A DNA stretch of 64,000 nucleotides. Source: Chryseobacterium jejuense (GTDB lineage Bacteria > Bacteroidota > Bacteroidia > Flavobacteriales > Weeksellaceae). Under the pieces are notes generated by a model. The model saw nothing but the letters and a program-made list of their open reading frames with translations. It had not been told where the DNA came from and did not search any database. Each line of letters opens with the position of its first letter. The first letter of the stretch is position 1. Of this stretch, positions 55,372 to 63,607 are shown in pieces. The DNA lies in contig NZ_JAGIPR010000003.1 of the NCBI RefSeq assembly GCF_017877355.1, positions 124,001 through 188,000 on the forward strand. Reading direction: 5' to 3'. The position numbers were made by a program, and so were the translations under genes.

Positions 55372-55974
55372 ATGGAAATTTTTGATGGTTTCTCTTTTAA
55401 AGAGATCGTTACCAGCTTTATGGTTCTTTTTGCCGTTATCGATATTATCGGCTCAGTTCCCATTATAGTAAGCCTTCAGCAGAAGTTCGGAAAGATTGAA
55501 GCTGGTAAGGCTGCAATTACTGCGGGAGTAATTATGATTGTTTTCCTATTCGTAGGAAATAAAATCCTAAAGCTCATCGGAGTAGATGTAAATTCATTTG
55601 CGATTGCCGGAGCTTTTGTGATTTTTGTCATAGCGCTGGAAATGATTTTAGGAATTGAGATCAATAAAACAACCGAGGCAAAGGCTGCTTCTATCGTACC
55701 CATCGCATTTCCACTAGTTGCAGGAGCAGGAACTTTAACAACGGCACTATCCCTCAGAGCTGAATTTCATGATATTAATATTATTTGCGGAATTATTCTT
55801 AATACAATTTTCGTATATTTGGTGCTGAAATCAGCGAAATGGTTGGAGCAGAAAATAGGAGATGCTACTTTGATGATTCTTCAGAAAGTTTTCGGTATTA
55901 TCCTTTTAGCGATTTCAATTAAATTATTCACTGCAAATTTTGCCCAATTGGTGCTGAATTATGTTAATTTTTAA
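55372..55974 (+). CDS. MarC family integral membrane protein
   Basis: 200 residues with six membrane helices and the MarC/UPF0056 signatures FAVIDIIGSVPIIVSLQQKF (helix 1) and IVPIAFPLVAGAGTLTTALS (helix 4). NAAT-like family; early reports of a multidrug-resistance role were withdrawn, so transport substrate is unknown. 5 bp before a small membrane protein gene, probably co-transcribed. Confidence 0.92.
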   Translation: MEIFDGFSFKEIVTSFMVLFAVIDIIGSVPIIVSLQQKFGKIEAGKAAITAGVIMIVFLFVGNKILKLIGVDVNSFAIAGAFVIFVIALEMILGIEINKTTEAKAASIVPIAFPLVAGAGTLTTALSLRAEFHDINIICGIILNTIFVYLVLKSAKWLEQKIGDATLMILQKVFGIILLAISIKLFTANFAQLVLNYVNF

Positions 55975-55979
55975 AAATT

Positions 55980-56177
55980 ATGAAGAAGTTTTATAAAGTA
56001 TTTTTAGTACTGTTCATCGTTTTCATCGCTATTAATTTGTATGCTATCAACTGGCAGAATGACCTTATTGCTGATGAAGACAACATTAAGTTTGTATTTT
56101 CTGCATCTGCTGCTGCAATAGGTCTTATCCTTCTTTTTGTAATGGATACCTGGAGTCGAATTGGTGTAAAGAAGTAA
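55980..56177 (+). CDS. Small two-helix membrane protein
   Basis: 65 residues: two hydrophobic helices (VFLVLFIVFIAINLYAI and FSASAAAIGLILLFVMDTW) separated by an acidic loop (NDLIADEDN) and ending in GVKK. No family recognised. Five bases after marC suggests an accessory or simply an operon mate. Confidence 0.7.
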   Translation: MKKFYKVFLVLFIVFIAINLYAINWQNDLIADEDNIKFVFSASAAAIGLILLFVMDTWSRIGVKK

Positions 56178-56198
56178 ATTAAATATTTATATAGATAT

Positions 56199-56231
56199 AG
56201 CCTCTTTCTTTTTTGAAGGGGGTTTTTTTAT
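56199..56231 (+). terminator. Terminator after the marC pair
   Basis: CCTCTTTC and GAAGGGGG can pair (two G-U) around a short T-rich loop, followed by seven T's. Directly followed by the GATAAAA repeat. Confidence 0.6.
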
Positions 56232-56232
56232 G

Positions 56233-56298
56233 GATAAAAGATAAAAGATAAAAGATAAAAGATAAAAGATAAAAGATAAAAGATAAAAGATAAAAGAT
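56233..56298. repeat. Heptanucleotide tandem repeat (GATAAAA)9
   Basis: Nine perfect copies of GATAAAA plus three bases. A slippage-prone microsatellite in intergenic DNA between convergent genes; not in a reading frame or obvious promoter. Confidence 0.95.
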
Positions 56299-56650
56299 CT
56301 TGTCGTTAAACAACTATTATCCATGCGGATGTCAGCATCAATAGGAGGGGGCTATAATCCTGAGCATAGACAGTAGGTTTACGAAGGAGAAAGTTCACGA
56401 AGGAAGCCCTGCCAGCCAAATGAATTTAGAAACCGTTCCATCGGCTTTAGCCGAAACTTATTATTGAAACACAAATAACATAGAAGGTTTCACGAATTTT
56501 ATCATGATTTAAAAACAGATCTTAGAACACTTGGTCATTATAAAAGAACCTAAAACCGCTTCATCCAATTATTTATTCTGAATATTAAAAATACGGTATA
56601 AGAAAGGAATCTGTGAAAATCCGTGCAAGTCTGTGGTTAAAAAAACTTTG
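56299..56650. other. Intergenic DNA with dispersed-repeat phrases
   Basis: No gene. 'CGGCTTTAGCCG' (56443-56454) is a short palindrome; a related 'AGGCTTTAGCCT' occurs at 49826-49837. 'CTGTGAAAATCCGTGCAAGT' then 'CTGTGGTT' (56611-56638) resembles a phrase scattered through Bacteroidetes intergenic regions. Confidence 0.4.
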
Positions 56651-57619
56651 TTAAGAAACGACCAGATTTTTCAAAATAGCTTCAGATTTTAGCTCTGTTT
56701 CCATCCATTCTTTCTCCGGACTGCTCTGGGCAGTAATTCCACCGCCTACAAAAACATGCACAGAATTCCTGTATAATCTTGCACATCGAAGATTTACAAA
56801 ATAAAGAATACTCTCTTCTGTTTCTACTTTGATATAACCGGCATAGAACTCACGGGGGAATTTTTCATACTTTCGGATGTTTTCATTGCAGAAATCTTTA
56901 GGAATGCCACAAACTGCCGGAGTAGGGTGCAGGTCCTGAATTAAGCTATCAAGATCATTGGGTTCTATTGTTGTTTTAAAATCTGTACGAAGATGTTTGA
57001 TATTGCCGGAAACATGGTCATATGTTTCAGATTGCACAACTTGGTCTGAATAGTTTTTAAGAATATTCTGAATGTAAGTGGTAACCGGTTTCTGTTCTTC
57101 AATCTCTTTTTCCGTCCATTCTTCAGTCGTTGGAAGAGTTCCTGCCAATGCCATAGTTTCAAATTCATGGGTAGCTTTATTAAACTTACCTAATACTTCA
57201 GAAAAAGCTCCCATCCATGCATTTTTCCCCTCGTTAAACATATATCTGAAGGCATTGGGATAGGTTTTACATAGATTGTCAAAACTTGCTTTATAATCAA
57301 TTGTATTGAAGTTTGTAAAGATCTTTCTTCTTGAATAAACCAATTTAGGAAGATTATTTTCTTTAATCACTTCAATTACCTGTTGTAAAGTACTGCAATA
57401 TTCTTCTTTAGTTTCTGCTGTAAAATCCGTTACGTCTTCTGTCAGGGACTTATTGGTGATGGAAATACCATTACTGTTTGCAAAATCAACCTTGATGATG
57501 CTTCCATTAAAATTGATCTGATTCAGGCTGTTATAAGAATGAAAATGGACTGCATTTTTATCAGTTGTTTCCTCTACAGTATATAATCCTTCGTTGAAGG
57601 GAAGTTTGAAATAAATCAT
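56651..57619 (-). CDS. menF: Isochorismate synthase (MenF-like chorismate-binding enzyme)
   Basis: 322 residues, shorter than E. coli MenF (about 430), as is usual in Flavobacteriia. Chorismate-binding signatures are present: MALAGTLP, LHPTPAVCGIPKDFC, EKFPREFYAGYI, VNLRCARLY and GGGITAQSSPEKEWMETELK. It converts chorismate to isochorismate for menaquinone; no siderophore genes are nearby, and menC and a menI-like gene are in the window, so MenF is preferred to EntC. Followed upstream by a terminator and the hotdog thioesterase gene; same strand, 223-bp gap. Confidence 0.85.
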   Translation of the reverse strand: MIYFKLPFNEGLYTVEETTDKNAVHFHSYNSLNQINFNGSIIKVDFANSNGISITNKSLTEDVTDFTAETKEEYCSTLQQVIEVIKENNLPKLVYSRRKIFTNFNTIDYKASFDNLCKTYPNAFRYMFNEGKNAWMGAFSEVLGKFNKATHEFETMALAGTLPTTEEWTEKEIEEQKPVTTYIQNILKNYSDQVVQSETYDHVSGNIKHLRTDFKTTIEPNDLDSLIQDLHPTPAVCGIPKDFCNENIRKYEKFPREFYAGYIKVETEESILYFVNLRCARLYRNSVHVFVGGGITAQSSPEKEWMETELKSEAILKNLVVS

Positions 57620-57796
57620 GAGTTATGAACGGATTTTGAAAATCACTCACCGGAAATAATATAGGAAATTCCGAAGTTGATTTTCCTTTCTGCAAAGGTA
57701 TTATTAGTCTTAAAGATCTCAAAATTATATGAGCTTTTTTTTAAGGAAACATGTTTCTTAAGATGAAAAAAACAAAAGCTTGCAGTAAGGATATAA

Positions 57797-57822
57797 AAAA
57801 AGCTCAATTTTTTGAGCTTTTT
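57797..57822 (-). terminator. Terminator after the menI-like gene
   Basis: AAAAGCTCAA and TTGAGCTTTTT form a perfect stem with a 4-nt T loop, U-tract on the minus strand, 20 bp after the stop at 57843. It separates this transcript from menF. Confidence 0.8.
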
Positions 57823-57842
57823 AATTTTTATGGATATTCAAC

Positions 57843-58271
57843 CTATCTATTAATGATATTATTCGTCATGGTCGTATGGTTGATGAGCGTTCCCTTTTCA
57901 TCTCTGATTTCAATTTCAGAAACGTGCATTGTTTTTCCTTTTCGGATGAAGCGCGCAGTTGCCGTTACAACTCCGTCTTTTTTACTTCTTAGGTGATTGG
58001 AGTTGATATTGGTTCCTACACCATAGTATTTATCGCTGTCAATAAAGATATTAGACAGGCTTGAACCTAGAGTTTCAGCCAGTACACAGCTTGCTCCGCC
58101 ATGCATGATTCCGAAAGGCTGGTGCGTTCTTGGAAGGACTGGCATGGTAGCAGTAAGGGTTTCATTTTCGAGATCGATATCAATGAATTTAATTTCCATT
58201 GCTTTTGCCAGGGTTTCGCCTCCCCAGTTATTGATGAATGCTAGTATTTCTTCTTTTGTCTGACCTTTCAT
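57843..58271 (-). CDS. Hotdog thioesterase, PaaI/MenI-like
   Basis: 142 residues from the ATG at 58271 (MKGQTKEEILAFINNWGG); longer upstream frames overlap the preceding gene. Single hotdog fold with the catalytic region QPFGIMHGGASCVLAETLGS (HGG motif, Glu a few residues on) and GVGTNINSNHLR. This matches DHNA-CoA thioesterase MenI (YdiI-type), which hydrolyses 1,4-dihydroxy-2-naphthoyl-CoA; substrate is inferred partly from menF being next on this strand. General acyl-CoA thioesterase is the alternative. Confidence 0.85.
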   Translation of the reverse strand: MKGQTKEEILAFINNWGGETLAKAMEIKFIDIDLENETLTATMPVLPRTHQPFGIMHGGASCVLAETLGSSLSNIFIDSDKYYGVGTNINSNHLRSKKDGVVTATARFIRKGKTMHVSEIEIRDEKGTLINHTTMTNNIINR

Positions 58272-58323
58272 TTTTATAATAGATAAGAGATGATTGATAA
58301 ATGATGATGAGAAATTATTTTTA

Positions 58324-58908
58324 TTATTCTCCTGTTCCCATAATATTAGGATTCCAGTTGGCAGGAATCTTAGGTACAATATCGTTTTTCACATAATAAT
58401 CCTGAATTTCCTGCATGATTTCAGAAAACGGAACAGATGCAATTCTTTCGTAAGGAATGGTGTAGCCAAGGTATACTATATTTCTTTTGAAATCTCCTGC
58501 TGCCAATACAATAGGCACTTTTGCTGCCATAGCCATATGATAAAACCCTTTTCTCCATTTTGGAACCCAGCTTCTTGTTCCTTCGGGAGTAATTACAAGA
58601 CTGAAATCTTCTTTGGCAAATTGGCTGGCTACAAAATTTACGAGGTCATTTTTCTGGCTTCTGTCGATGCCTATCCCTCCAAGTCCTTTTACAATACCTC
58701 CATACCAAGCCTTGGTGTGTGCGTCCTTAATAATGATTTTTAAAGGCTTATTCAGAGACCAATAGGCAAAGTTTCCTAAAATGTATTCCATATTATGAGT
58801 ATGCGGTGCTACCACCAGAATACATCGGTTCAGGACGTTTACATCGCCTTGTAGAACGACTTTCCATCCTAATAATTTTAACATCAGTTTACCTAACAGC
58901 TTTTTCAT
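58324..58908 (-). CDS. 1-acylglycerol-3-phosphate acyltransferase-like protein
   Basis: 194 residues from the ATG at 58908 (MKKLLGKLMLKLLGWKVVLQ). PlsC-like fold: VVAPHTHNMEYI in place of the usual NHxxxxD block, then GIGIDRSQKND, and VITPEGTRSWV, the third conserved block. The HX4D motif reads HTHNME, with Glu where Asp is usual; this variant occurs in some small Bacteroidetes members but activity should not be assumed. 52 bp before the menI-like gene on the same strand, so likely co-transcribed. Phospholipid or lipid A remodelling are possible roles. Confidence 0.82.
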   Translation of the reverse strand: MKKLLGKLMLKLLGWKVVLQGDVNVLNRCILVVAPHTHNMEYILGNFAYWSLNKPLKIIIKDAHTKAWYGGIVKGLGGIGIDRSQKNDLVNFVASQFAKEDFSLVITPEGTRSWVPKWRKGFYHMAMAAKVPIVLAAGDFKRNIVYLGYTIPYERIASVPFSEIMQEIQDYYVKNDIVPKIPANWNPNIMGTGE

Positions 58909-58985
58909 AGATTCTTGGATTAAAAACAAAAAAAGTATAACCAATTTGGTTATACTTTTACAAATATATTGAAATATTATTGCTC

Positions 58986-59048
58986 TTAAAACAAACCGTT
59001 GATTAAATCTACGATTTTCATTACGAATTCCATTGCAAATTGTATCAT
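58986..59048 (-). CDS. Possible 20-residue amphipathic peptide
   Basis: ATG (59048) to TAA (58986), encoding MIQFAMEFVMKIVDLINGLF. On a helical wheel the hydrophobic residues fall largely on one face, with Glu7, Lys11 and Asp14 opposite, like phenol-soluble modulins or small membrane-active peptides. It lies in an otherwise empty 315-bp gap between the acyltransferase and PspC genes on the same strand, with a -7-like TAATTTCG about 45 bp upstream. Such a short frame can occur by chance; expression is unproven. Confidence 0.35.
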   Translation of the reverse strand: MIQFAMEFVMKIVDLINGLF

Positions 59049-59224
59049 AGTAAAAGTGTTTTTTAGTGTTGATTTGGTTATTAAATTTTAACTGTACGAA
59101 ATTATAACAATTTTTCCATATAGAGAACTAAATATTAGTTTTTTTTCACTTTTCTGAGAGAAGAATGGTGTGAATTTCAAACGGTTGCTTTCCATTCACA
59201 CCTTCTACCACTCTCTGTAGTTAA

Positions 59225-60943
59225 TTATTTAGTTTGTATGGATATCTCGTTTTTTCCGTCCTTTATTTTGATGTCCACATCTTTGTTAATTTTTTTAATA
59301 TCAGATGCTACAGAATCAATTACTTTCTTAGCTTGGTTGTTCGGAACTTTTTTACCGTTGATGATAACGCTGTCTTTATCATCAGAGTTATATTCTATGC
59401 TGGAACCGTTTACCGTGATCTTATTTTTCTCGATTCTGATTCCGTTGTGATTTTCATCTCTGTCTTGGTCATCATCATCCATACCATCTCCGTTCAGGTC
59501 TCCGTCAAAGTCAATTCTGTCTTTCTTAACAGGAATTACTATTGTGCTTTGAGGAACTACAAGCTCATAATTTACTCTGTAATCTCTGAATCTGTGTTCA
59601 TACGGATATTTGATGTAGTTAGGAAGCATTACTTTATTATTTACAACCTCTACAGGAACATTTACCTGAATTGGGAAATTATAACCGTTTCCTTCTTTTT
59701 TGATGATTAGGTATGGGGTTTTTACTTCCGGTTTTCTTGTCACTTCCACAGAGATATAATCTTCTTCATACACTGATCTTTTATCAGAATAAATGTCATC
59801 ATCATAGGCTTTATAATTCTGTGGAATGCTTACCTGTTTTACATCTACATACACTGTATCAGAAGTAGTGTTGATAGCTACATTTTCAATATCTTCCTTG
59901 CTGCCTTTGTAGATCAGGTTTTTCTTCGCCATGCTGATTCCGAAATAAGTTCCAAGCCCGATCAGAAGAAGAAATAATCCACCAACTACCCATCCAAGAT
60001 TTCTCAGTTTTGTTTTTGGAGAGAATATCTTAATACTTAATAAGCTGAAAAGGATAGCAGGAATTAAACTTCCTATAATCATGATAGCTGCCAGCACTTT
60101 ATCCAGACCGTTATCATCCATATAGAATCTGATCTGATTAGCGCCAGGGAAATCTGTATCCATTCCGAAAAGGGCAAATAATACAAATACTCCGATAATA
60201 CTTCCTACAGCTACCAATACTGAGAATGCCCCGATGATATATTTGAATATATTCCAGATCCCACTTCCGGCATTGTTGATGTATGGCTTGTTTTCGTTGT
60301 AGATTTCTCCAACTCTCTGAGTAGATTCATTGGCAAACTGTACCAATTTATTAGACTCATTCTTAAGATTGTCGAAGTTCATAGGCTTTCCCTGCATCTT
60401 CAGGAAATCTGAAGCGGTTTGTGCTTTTGGAAGTACCAGCCAAAGGATCAGATAAAGCAGTAGAATTACTAAAGCACTTCCTGCTGCAGGAATCATTACC
60501 AAGAAAACAACTACCCAGATAATTCTCATCGCTGTAATATCCATTCCTACATAATGTGCTAAACCTGCACAAACACCTGCAATTTTCTGTTTTTCAGGGT
60601 CACGGAATAATTGTTTTTTGTCTGTATAATGACCACCTGTATTGGTATTCTTAGTTGTATTTTTTTCAGAAAAATAAGCTTCTTCCTGTTCTTCAATTTT
60701 CTCAGGAGTTCCGATCTGTGCGATTACTTTTTCTACATCGGTATCGTTAACCACTTCACGTTTTCCCAGAGAATCTCTGAAGATCTCCACCATTCTTATT
60801 TCTATGTCATGCATTACCTCATCTGCTTCAGAAGCGTCCAGTGAGCTTCTCAGAGCGTTCAGGTAATCGCTGAGCTTTATATATGCGTGTTCTTCTATTG
60901 TGAAAGAAAAACCTGCGAGTCCTATTGAGAGTGTCTTGTTCAT
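59225..60943 (-). CDS. PspC domain protein (envelope-stress, multi-domain)
   Basis: 572 residues. An N-terminal DUF1700-like helical domain (DYLNALRSSLDASEADEVMH) is followed by a PspC domain at about 110-175 (LFRDPEKQKIAGVCAGLAHY, helix LVILLLYLILWLVL). Three more membrane helices (about 225-330) and a large extracytoplasmic beta domain make up the rest. It contains an acidic stretch DGDLNGDGMDDDDQDRDENH (about 480-500) that resembles calcium-binding repeats. Gene order PadR-PspC, 11 bp apart, is a standard stress module; the protein probably senses envelope damage. Confidence 0.88.
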   Translation of the reverse strand: MNKTLSIGLAGFSFTIEEHAYIKLSDYLNALRSSLDASEADEVMHDIEIRMVEIFRDSLGKREVVNDTDVEKVIAQIGTPEKIEEQEEAYFSEKNTTKNTNTGGHYTDKKQLFRDPEKQKIAGVCAGLAHYVGMDITAMRIIWVVVFLVMIPAAGSALVILLLYLILWLVLPKAQTASDFLKMQGKPMNFDNLKNESNKLVQFANESTQRVGEIYNENKPYINNAGSGIWNIFKYIIGAFSVLVAVGSIIGVFVLFALFGMDTDFPGANQIRFYMDDNGLDKVLAAIMIIGSLIPAILFSLLSIKIFSPKTKLRNLGWVVGGLFLLLIGLGTYFGISMAKKNLIYKGSKEDIENVAINTTSDTVYVDVKQVSIPQNYKAYDDDIYSDKRSVYEEDYISVEVTRKPEVKTPYLIIKKEGNGYNFPIQVNVPVEVVNNKVMLPNYIKYPYEHRFRDYRVNYELVVPQSTIVIPVKKDRIDFDGDLNGDGMDDDDQDRDENHNGIRIEKNKITVNGSSIEYNSDDKDSVIINGKKVPNNQAKKVIDSVASDIKKINKDVDIKIKDGKNEISIQTK

Positions 60944-60954
60944 AGCTTTGTTTT

Positions 60955-61284
60955 TTAATGTTGTTGAGTGATTTGGTTTACTGAAGCTGTAAGCTCATTC
61001 CACGTATTTTGAAGTTCATCCAGGAAAAGTTTTCCTTTTTCTGTGATCTGATAATATTTTCTTGGCGGTCCGCCTGTAGATTCTTCCCATCTGTAAGAGA
61101 GAAACTCTCCGTTTTTAAGTCTTGTGAGAAGAGGGTAGAGGGTGCCTTCAACTACATCCAGTTTTCCTTTTTTCAGTTCATCAATAAGATCAGAAACGTA
61201 CATTTCGCGATTATTAATGAGACTTAGAATACAGAATTCCAGAATTCCTTTTCGCATTTGCGCTTTGGTATTTTCAGTATTCAT
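60955..61284 (-). CDS. PadR family transcriptional regulator
   Basis: 109 residues. Winged helix typical of PadR: KGILEFCILSLINNREMYVS, DVVEGTLYPLLTRLKNGEFL, and the wing YRWEESTGGPPRKYYQITEK. Directly before and co-transcribed with the PspC gene, so it most likely represses its own operon. A matching operator candidate covers its promoter at 61356-61378. Confidence 0.92.
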   Translation of the reverse strand: MNTENTKAQMRKGILEFCILSLINNREMYVSDLIDELKKGKLDVVEGTLYPLLTRLKNGEFLSYRWEESTGGPPRKYYQITEKGKLFLDELQNTWNELTASVNQITQQH

Positions 61285-61355
61285 CTTTGATAATTTTTGT
61301 TAATTAAGGTTATATTTTTAGAAAGATGCTCCTAGCTAGTTGAGCCTATTCTAAT

Positions 61356-61396
61356 TTTACATTACAAAGATATGTAAATAAAATGGTATTATGCAA
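61356..61396 (-). promoter_or_regulatory. Promoter and candidate PadR operator
   Basis: On the minus strand TTGC (about 61393-61396) and TATCTTTG (61365-61372) form a -33/-7 pair with about 20-nt spacing. Overlapping the -7 is a perfect inverted repeat TTTACAT-N9-ATGTAAA (61356-61378), the half-site type (ATGT/ACAT) recognised by PadR repressors. The palindrome CTAGCTAG (61332-61339) lies in the leader. The remaining 61397-61679 has no gene. Confidence 0.6.
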
Positions 61397-61679
61397 TACA
61401 AAGTAGTGAAATTTTTAAAATAAAACATTTAAATATCTGATAATCAGTTTTATAATTTTTAATCTTAATTTTTGATGACTTTGTTTTGAGAGAAAAAAGT
61501 TAAAAAAAATGACAAATTTTGGAAAATATGGGAATGCAGATAGGGTAAAGATTAAGGTTTTTAATGATGGTAATAATGTTTTTAGAATGTTCAGATCCTT
61601 ATGGATGATAAAATGGGTGTTCATAATTTCAGTTTCTATCGCTCATCACCTGTCAATTATCGTTTAAATATATTTGAGT

Positions 61680-61710
61680 TTTGAAATCGGAACTATGATT
61701 CGTATTTTTG
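61680..61710 (+). promoter_or_regulatory. Consensus promoter
   Basis: TTTG (61680-61683), 19-nt spacer, TATTTTTG (61703-61710), close to the ideal Bacteroidetes promoter. It rules out the in-frame TTG at 61712 as a start and supports 61745. Confidence 0.75.
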
Positions 61711-61744
61711 TTTGAAAGTTTTTATAAAAACATTTGAATCCAAT

Positions 61745-62455
61745 ATGACTATGAACATGAATATTTTGAATTATTACAGGAGTTTATCCGCTTTTATATT
61801 ATTAGGTCCATTATGCTTTGGGCAATATCAGTTTAGGGTTAAAGATGCCTCTAAAAACTATGATGCCATCATTCATATAGACAATTGTTTCAGTGACAAT
61901 TGTATGGATAAGGGAACCGTTGAATTATTTGATAATAAAAATAGTAAAGTGCAGACCTTTACATCAGATAATTTGGTGTTGAATCTTGGAGAAGGACAGA
62001 GACTGGAACGTGGAAAAGTGATCTCATTAGCCAAGGACCAAAGTCCCCTTATTTTTGGTGACTTTAATTTTGACGGAACGGAAGACCTTGCCATAAGAAA
62101 TGGCAATATGGGAAACTACAGTTCTGCATCCTATGATGTATATGTATTCAATAGTACCAGAATGGCTTTTGTAAAAAGTAAAGAACTTACGGACCTGGGA
62201 TCAAATTATTTTGATTTCTTTGAAACAGATCCGGTTCGTAAGCGCATTATTACTTTTGGAAAGGATGGGTGCTGCCGATTTTTCACTACAGAATTTGAAG
62301 TAATTCCTAATAAAGGACTTGATAGAGTGCTTGAAAAAGAAGAAGACAGCAGTGAAGAAGGGTATGTGAAAGTCATTATAAAAGAAAAGAAAAACAATAA
62401 ATGGACTACCAGAACCAAGGTATATCCATCAGATCAATATAATAGAGAAAAGTAA
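61745..62455 (+). CDS. XAC2610-related exported protein
   Basis: 236 residues from the ATG at 61745. Signal-like N-terminus (SAFILLGPLCFGQYQ). A single beta domain with DGT-type calcium-loop motif FGDFNFDGTEDLAIRNGNMG and paired Cys (DNCFSDNC, KDGCCRF) matches the XAC2610-related family, of unknown function in plant- and animal-associated bacteria. 1 bp before the HD gene, so translationally coupled. Confidence 0.82.
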   Translation: MTMNMNILNYYRSLSAFILLGPLCFGQYQFRVKDASKNYDAIIHIDNCFSDNCMDKGTVELFDNKNSKVQTFTSDNLVLNLGEGQRLERGKVISLAKDQSPLIFGDFNFDGTEDLAIRNGNMGNYSSASYDVYVFNSTRMAFVKSKELTDLGSNYFDFFETDPVRKRIITFGKDGCCRFFTTEFEVIPNKGLDRVLEKEEDSSEEGYVKVIIKEKKNNKWTTRTKVYPSDQYNREK

Positions 62456-62456
62456 G

Positions 62457-63047
62457 ATGAAGATTCAAAAAGAGATCGATTTTATCCTGGCAGTAGATGC
62501 CCTGAAAAATGTACAGCGAAGAAATTATAATGCGGATGATTCCAGAAGAGAAAATACAGCTGAGCACTCTTGGCAGATTATTATTTTGGCACAAATCCTT
62601 TATCCTTATGCTAAGAATCGAGCGGATATTGATTTGTTGAGAGTGATTAGAATGCTTTCCATTCATGATCTTGTGGAAATTGAAGCAGGAGATACTTTCC
62701 TTTTCGATGAAGCTGCTATGGTAGGGAAGTTTGAAAGAGAAAAGATTTCTGCACAGAAGATCTTCGGAATTCTGGATGAGCCTTTACGCTCGGAATTTTT
62801 TAATCTATGGCTTGAATTTGAAGAAGAAGCTACTCCGGATGCAATTTTTGCTTGCTCCATCGATAGAATTATGCCTTTCATTCTGAATTCGTATACTTCA
62901 GGAAAAAGCTGGACGGAAGCTGGTGTTACTGAAAAGCAAATCAGAAATATGCTGGAAAATGCCATTACCAGGGCATCAGATGAAATGGGTGAGGCTTTTG
63001 AACTGCTGTTGAGCAGAAGTATGGAAACAGAAAAGGTTTTAAAATAA
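62457..63047 (+). CDS. HD domain hydrolase (YfbR/5'-deoxynucleotidase-like)
   Basis: 196 residues. HD-domain metal ligands: AEHSWQ (His37), SIHDLVEIEAGDT (His-Asp near 69) and the later SIDR (Asp). This arrangement matches the YfbR/YGK1 branch (5'-deoxynucleotidase, often annotated as HD domain-containing protein). Probable substrate: deoxynucleoside monophosphates, but unproven here. Ends 10 bp before a GC-rich terminator. Confidence 0.88.
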   Translation: MKIQKEIDFILAVDALKNVQRRNYNADDSRRENTAEHSWQIIILAQILYPYAKNRADIDLLRVIRMLSIHDLVEIEAGDTFLFDEAAMVGKFEREKISAQKIFGILDEPLRSEFFNLWLEFEEEATPDAIFACSIDRIMPFILNSYTSGKSWTEAGVTEKQIRNMLENAITRASDEMGEAFELLLSRSMETEKVLK

Positions 63048-63057
63048 ATAGACTATA

Positions 63058-63090
63058 AAGTTTCGGGCGGCCAAAGGCCGCCCGAAACTT
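63058..63090. terminator. GC-rich bidirectional terminator
   Basis: AAGTTTCGGGCGGCC and GGCCGCCCGAAACTT, 15-bp perfect stem, AAA loop. The stem is far richer in GC than the surroundings. It lies between the convergent HD and thioesterase genes. Confidence 0.9.
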
Positions 63091-63096
63091 CTTTAT

Positions 63097-63480
63097 TTAT
63101 AGTATCTGGATTGGTTTCTTGAATTCATCAATCGCTACAAAAGTAAAATCACCTACAATTGCTTTTTCTCTTTCGTAAGAATACATTTGCTCTGTATAGA
63201 TCTCAACGCTTACTTTCATACTGGTTTTTCCAACATATGAAACTTTTCCGATTAGTTCTACGATAGTTCCTGCAGGAATTGGCTTTTTGAAATCGATTTT
63301 GTCACTGCTTACTGTTACCACTCTTTTTCTTGCGAAACGGGTAGCGGCAATAAAGGCTACTTCATCCATCAGCTGCATGGCAGTACCTCCGAAAAGGGTG
63401 TCGTAATGATTGGTTGTGTTAGGGAAAACCGCTTTAAAGATTCTGGTTTCGGCAGCTTCAATTCTTTCTTCTGTAGTCAT
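63097..63480 (-). CDS. Acyl-CoA thioesterase (hotdog, YciA-like)
   Basis: 127 residues. Hotdog fold with NHYDTLFGGTAMQLMDEVAF (catalytic Asp/Glu region) and TVSSDKIDFKKPIPAGTIVE, characteristic of the acyl-CoA hydrolase/YciA family that cleaves a range of acyl-CoAs. The first gene downstream of the cobalamin riboswitch on this strand, with 128 nt between; no known link between this enzyme and vitamin B12. Confidence 0.9.
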   Translation of the reverse strand: MTTEERIEAAETRIFKAVFPNTTNHYDTLFGGTAMQLMDEVAFIAATRFARKRVVTVSSDKIDFKKPIPAGTIVELIGKVSYVGKTSMKVSVEIYTEQMYSYEREKAIVGDFTFVAIDEFKKPIQIL

Positions 63481-63607
63481 ATTTCATTATTAATTAAGGC
63501 GAAATGAAATAGTATCAAAACAACAGAATAATGACAGGAACTTTAGAAATCCCTGAAATAATCCATCAGATCAATAAAACTTCAAATCGCGAAAGTTTCT
63601 TGTTTAA

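Noticed and set aside
56299..56650. Small gene in the gap upstream of menF
   Set aside because: Frames are short, lack plausible starts and overlap dispersed-repeat phrases.
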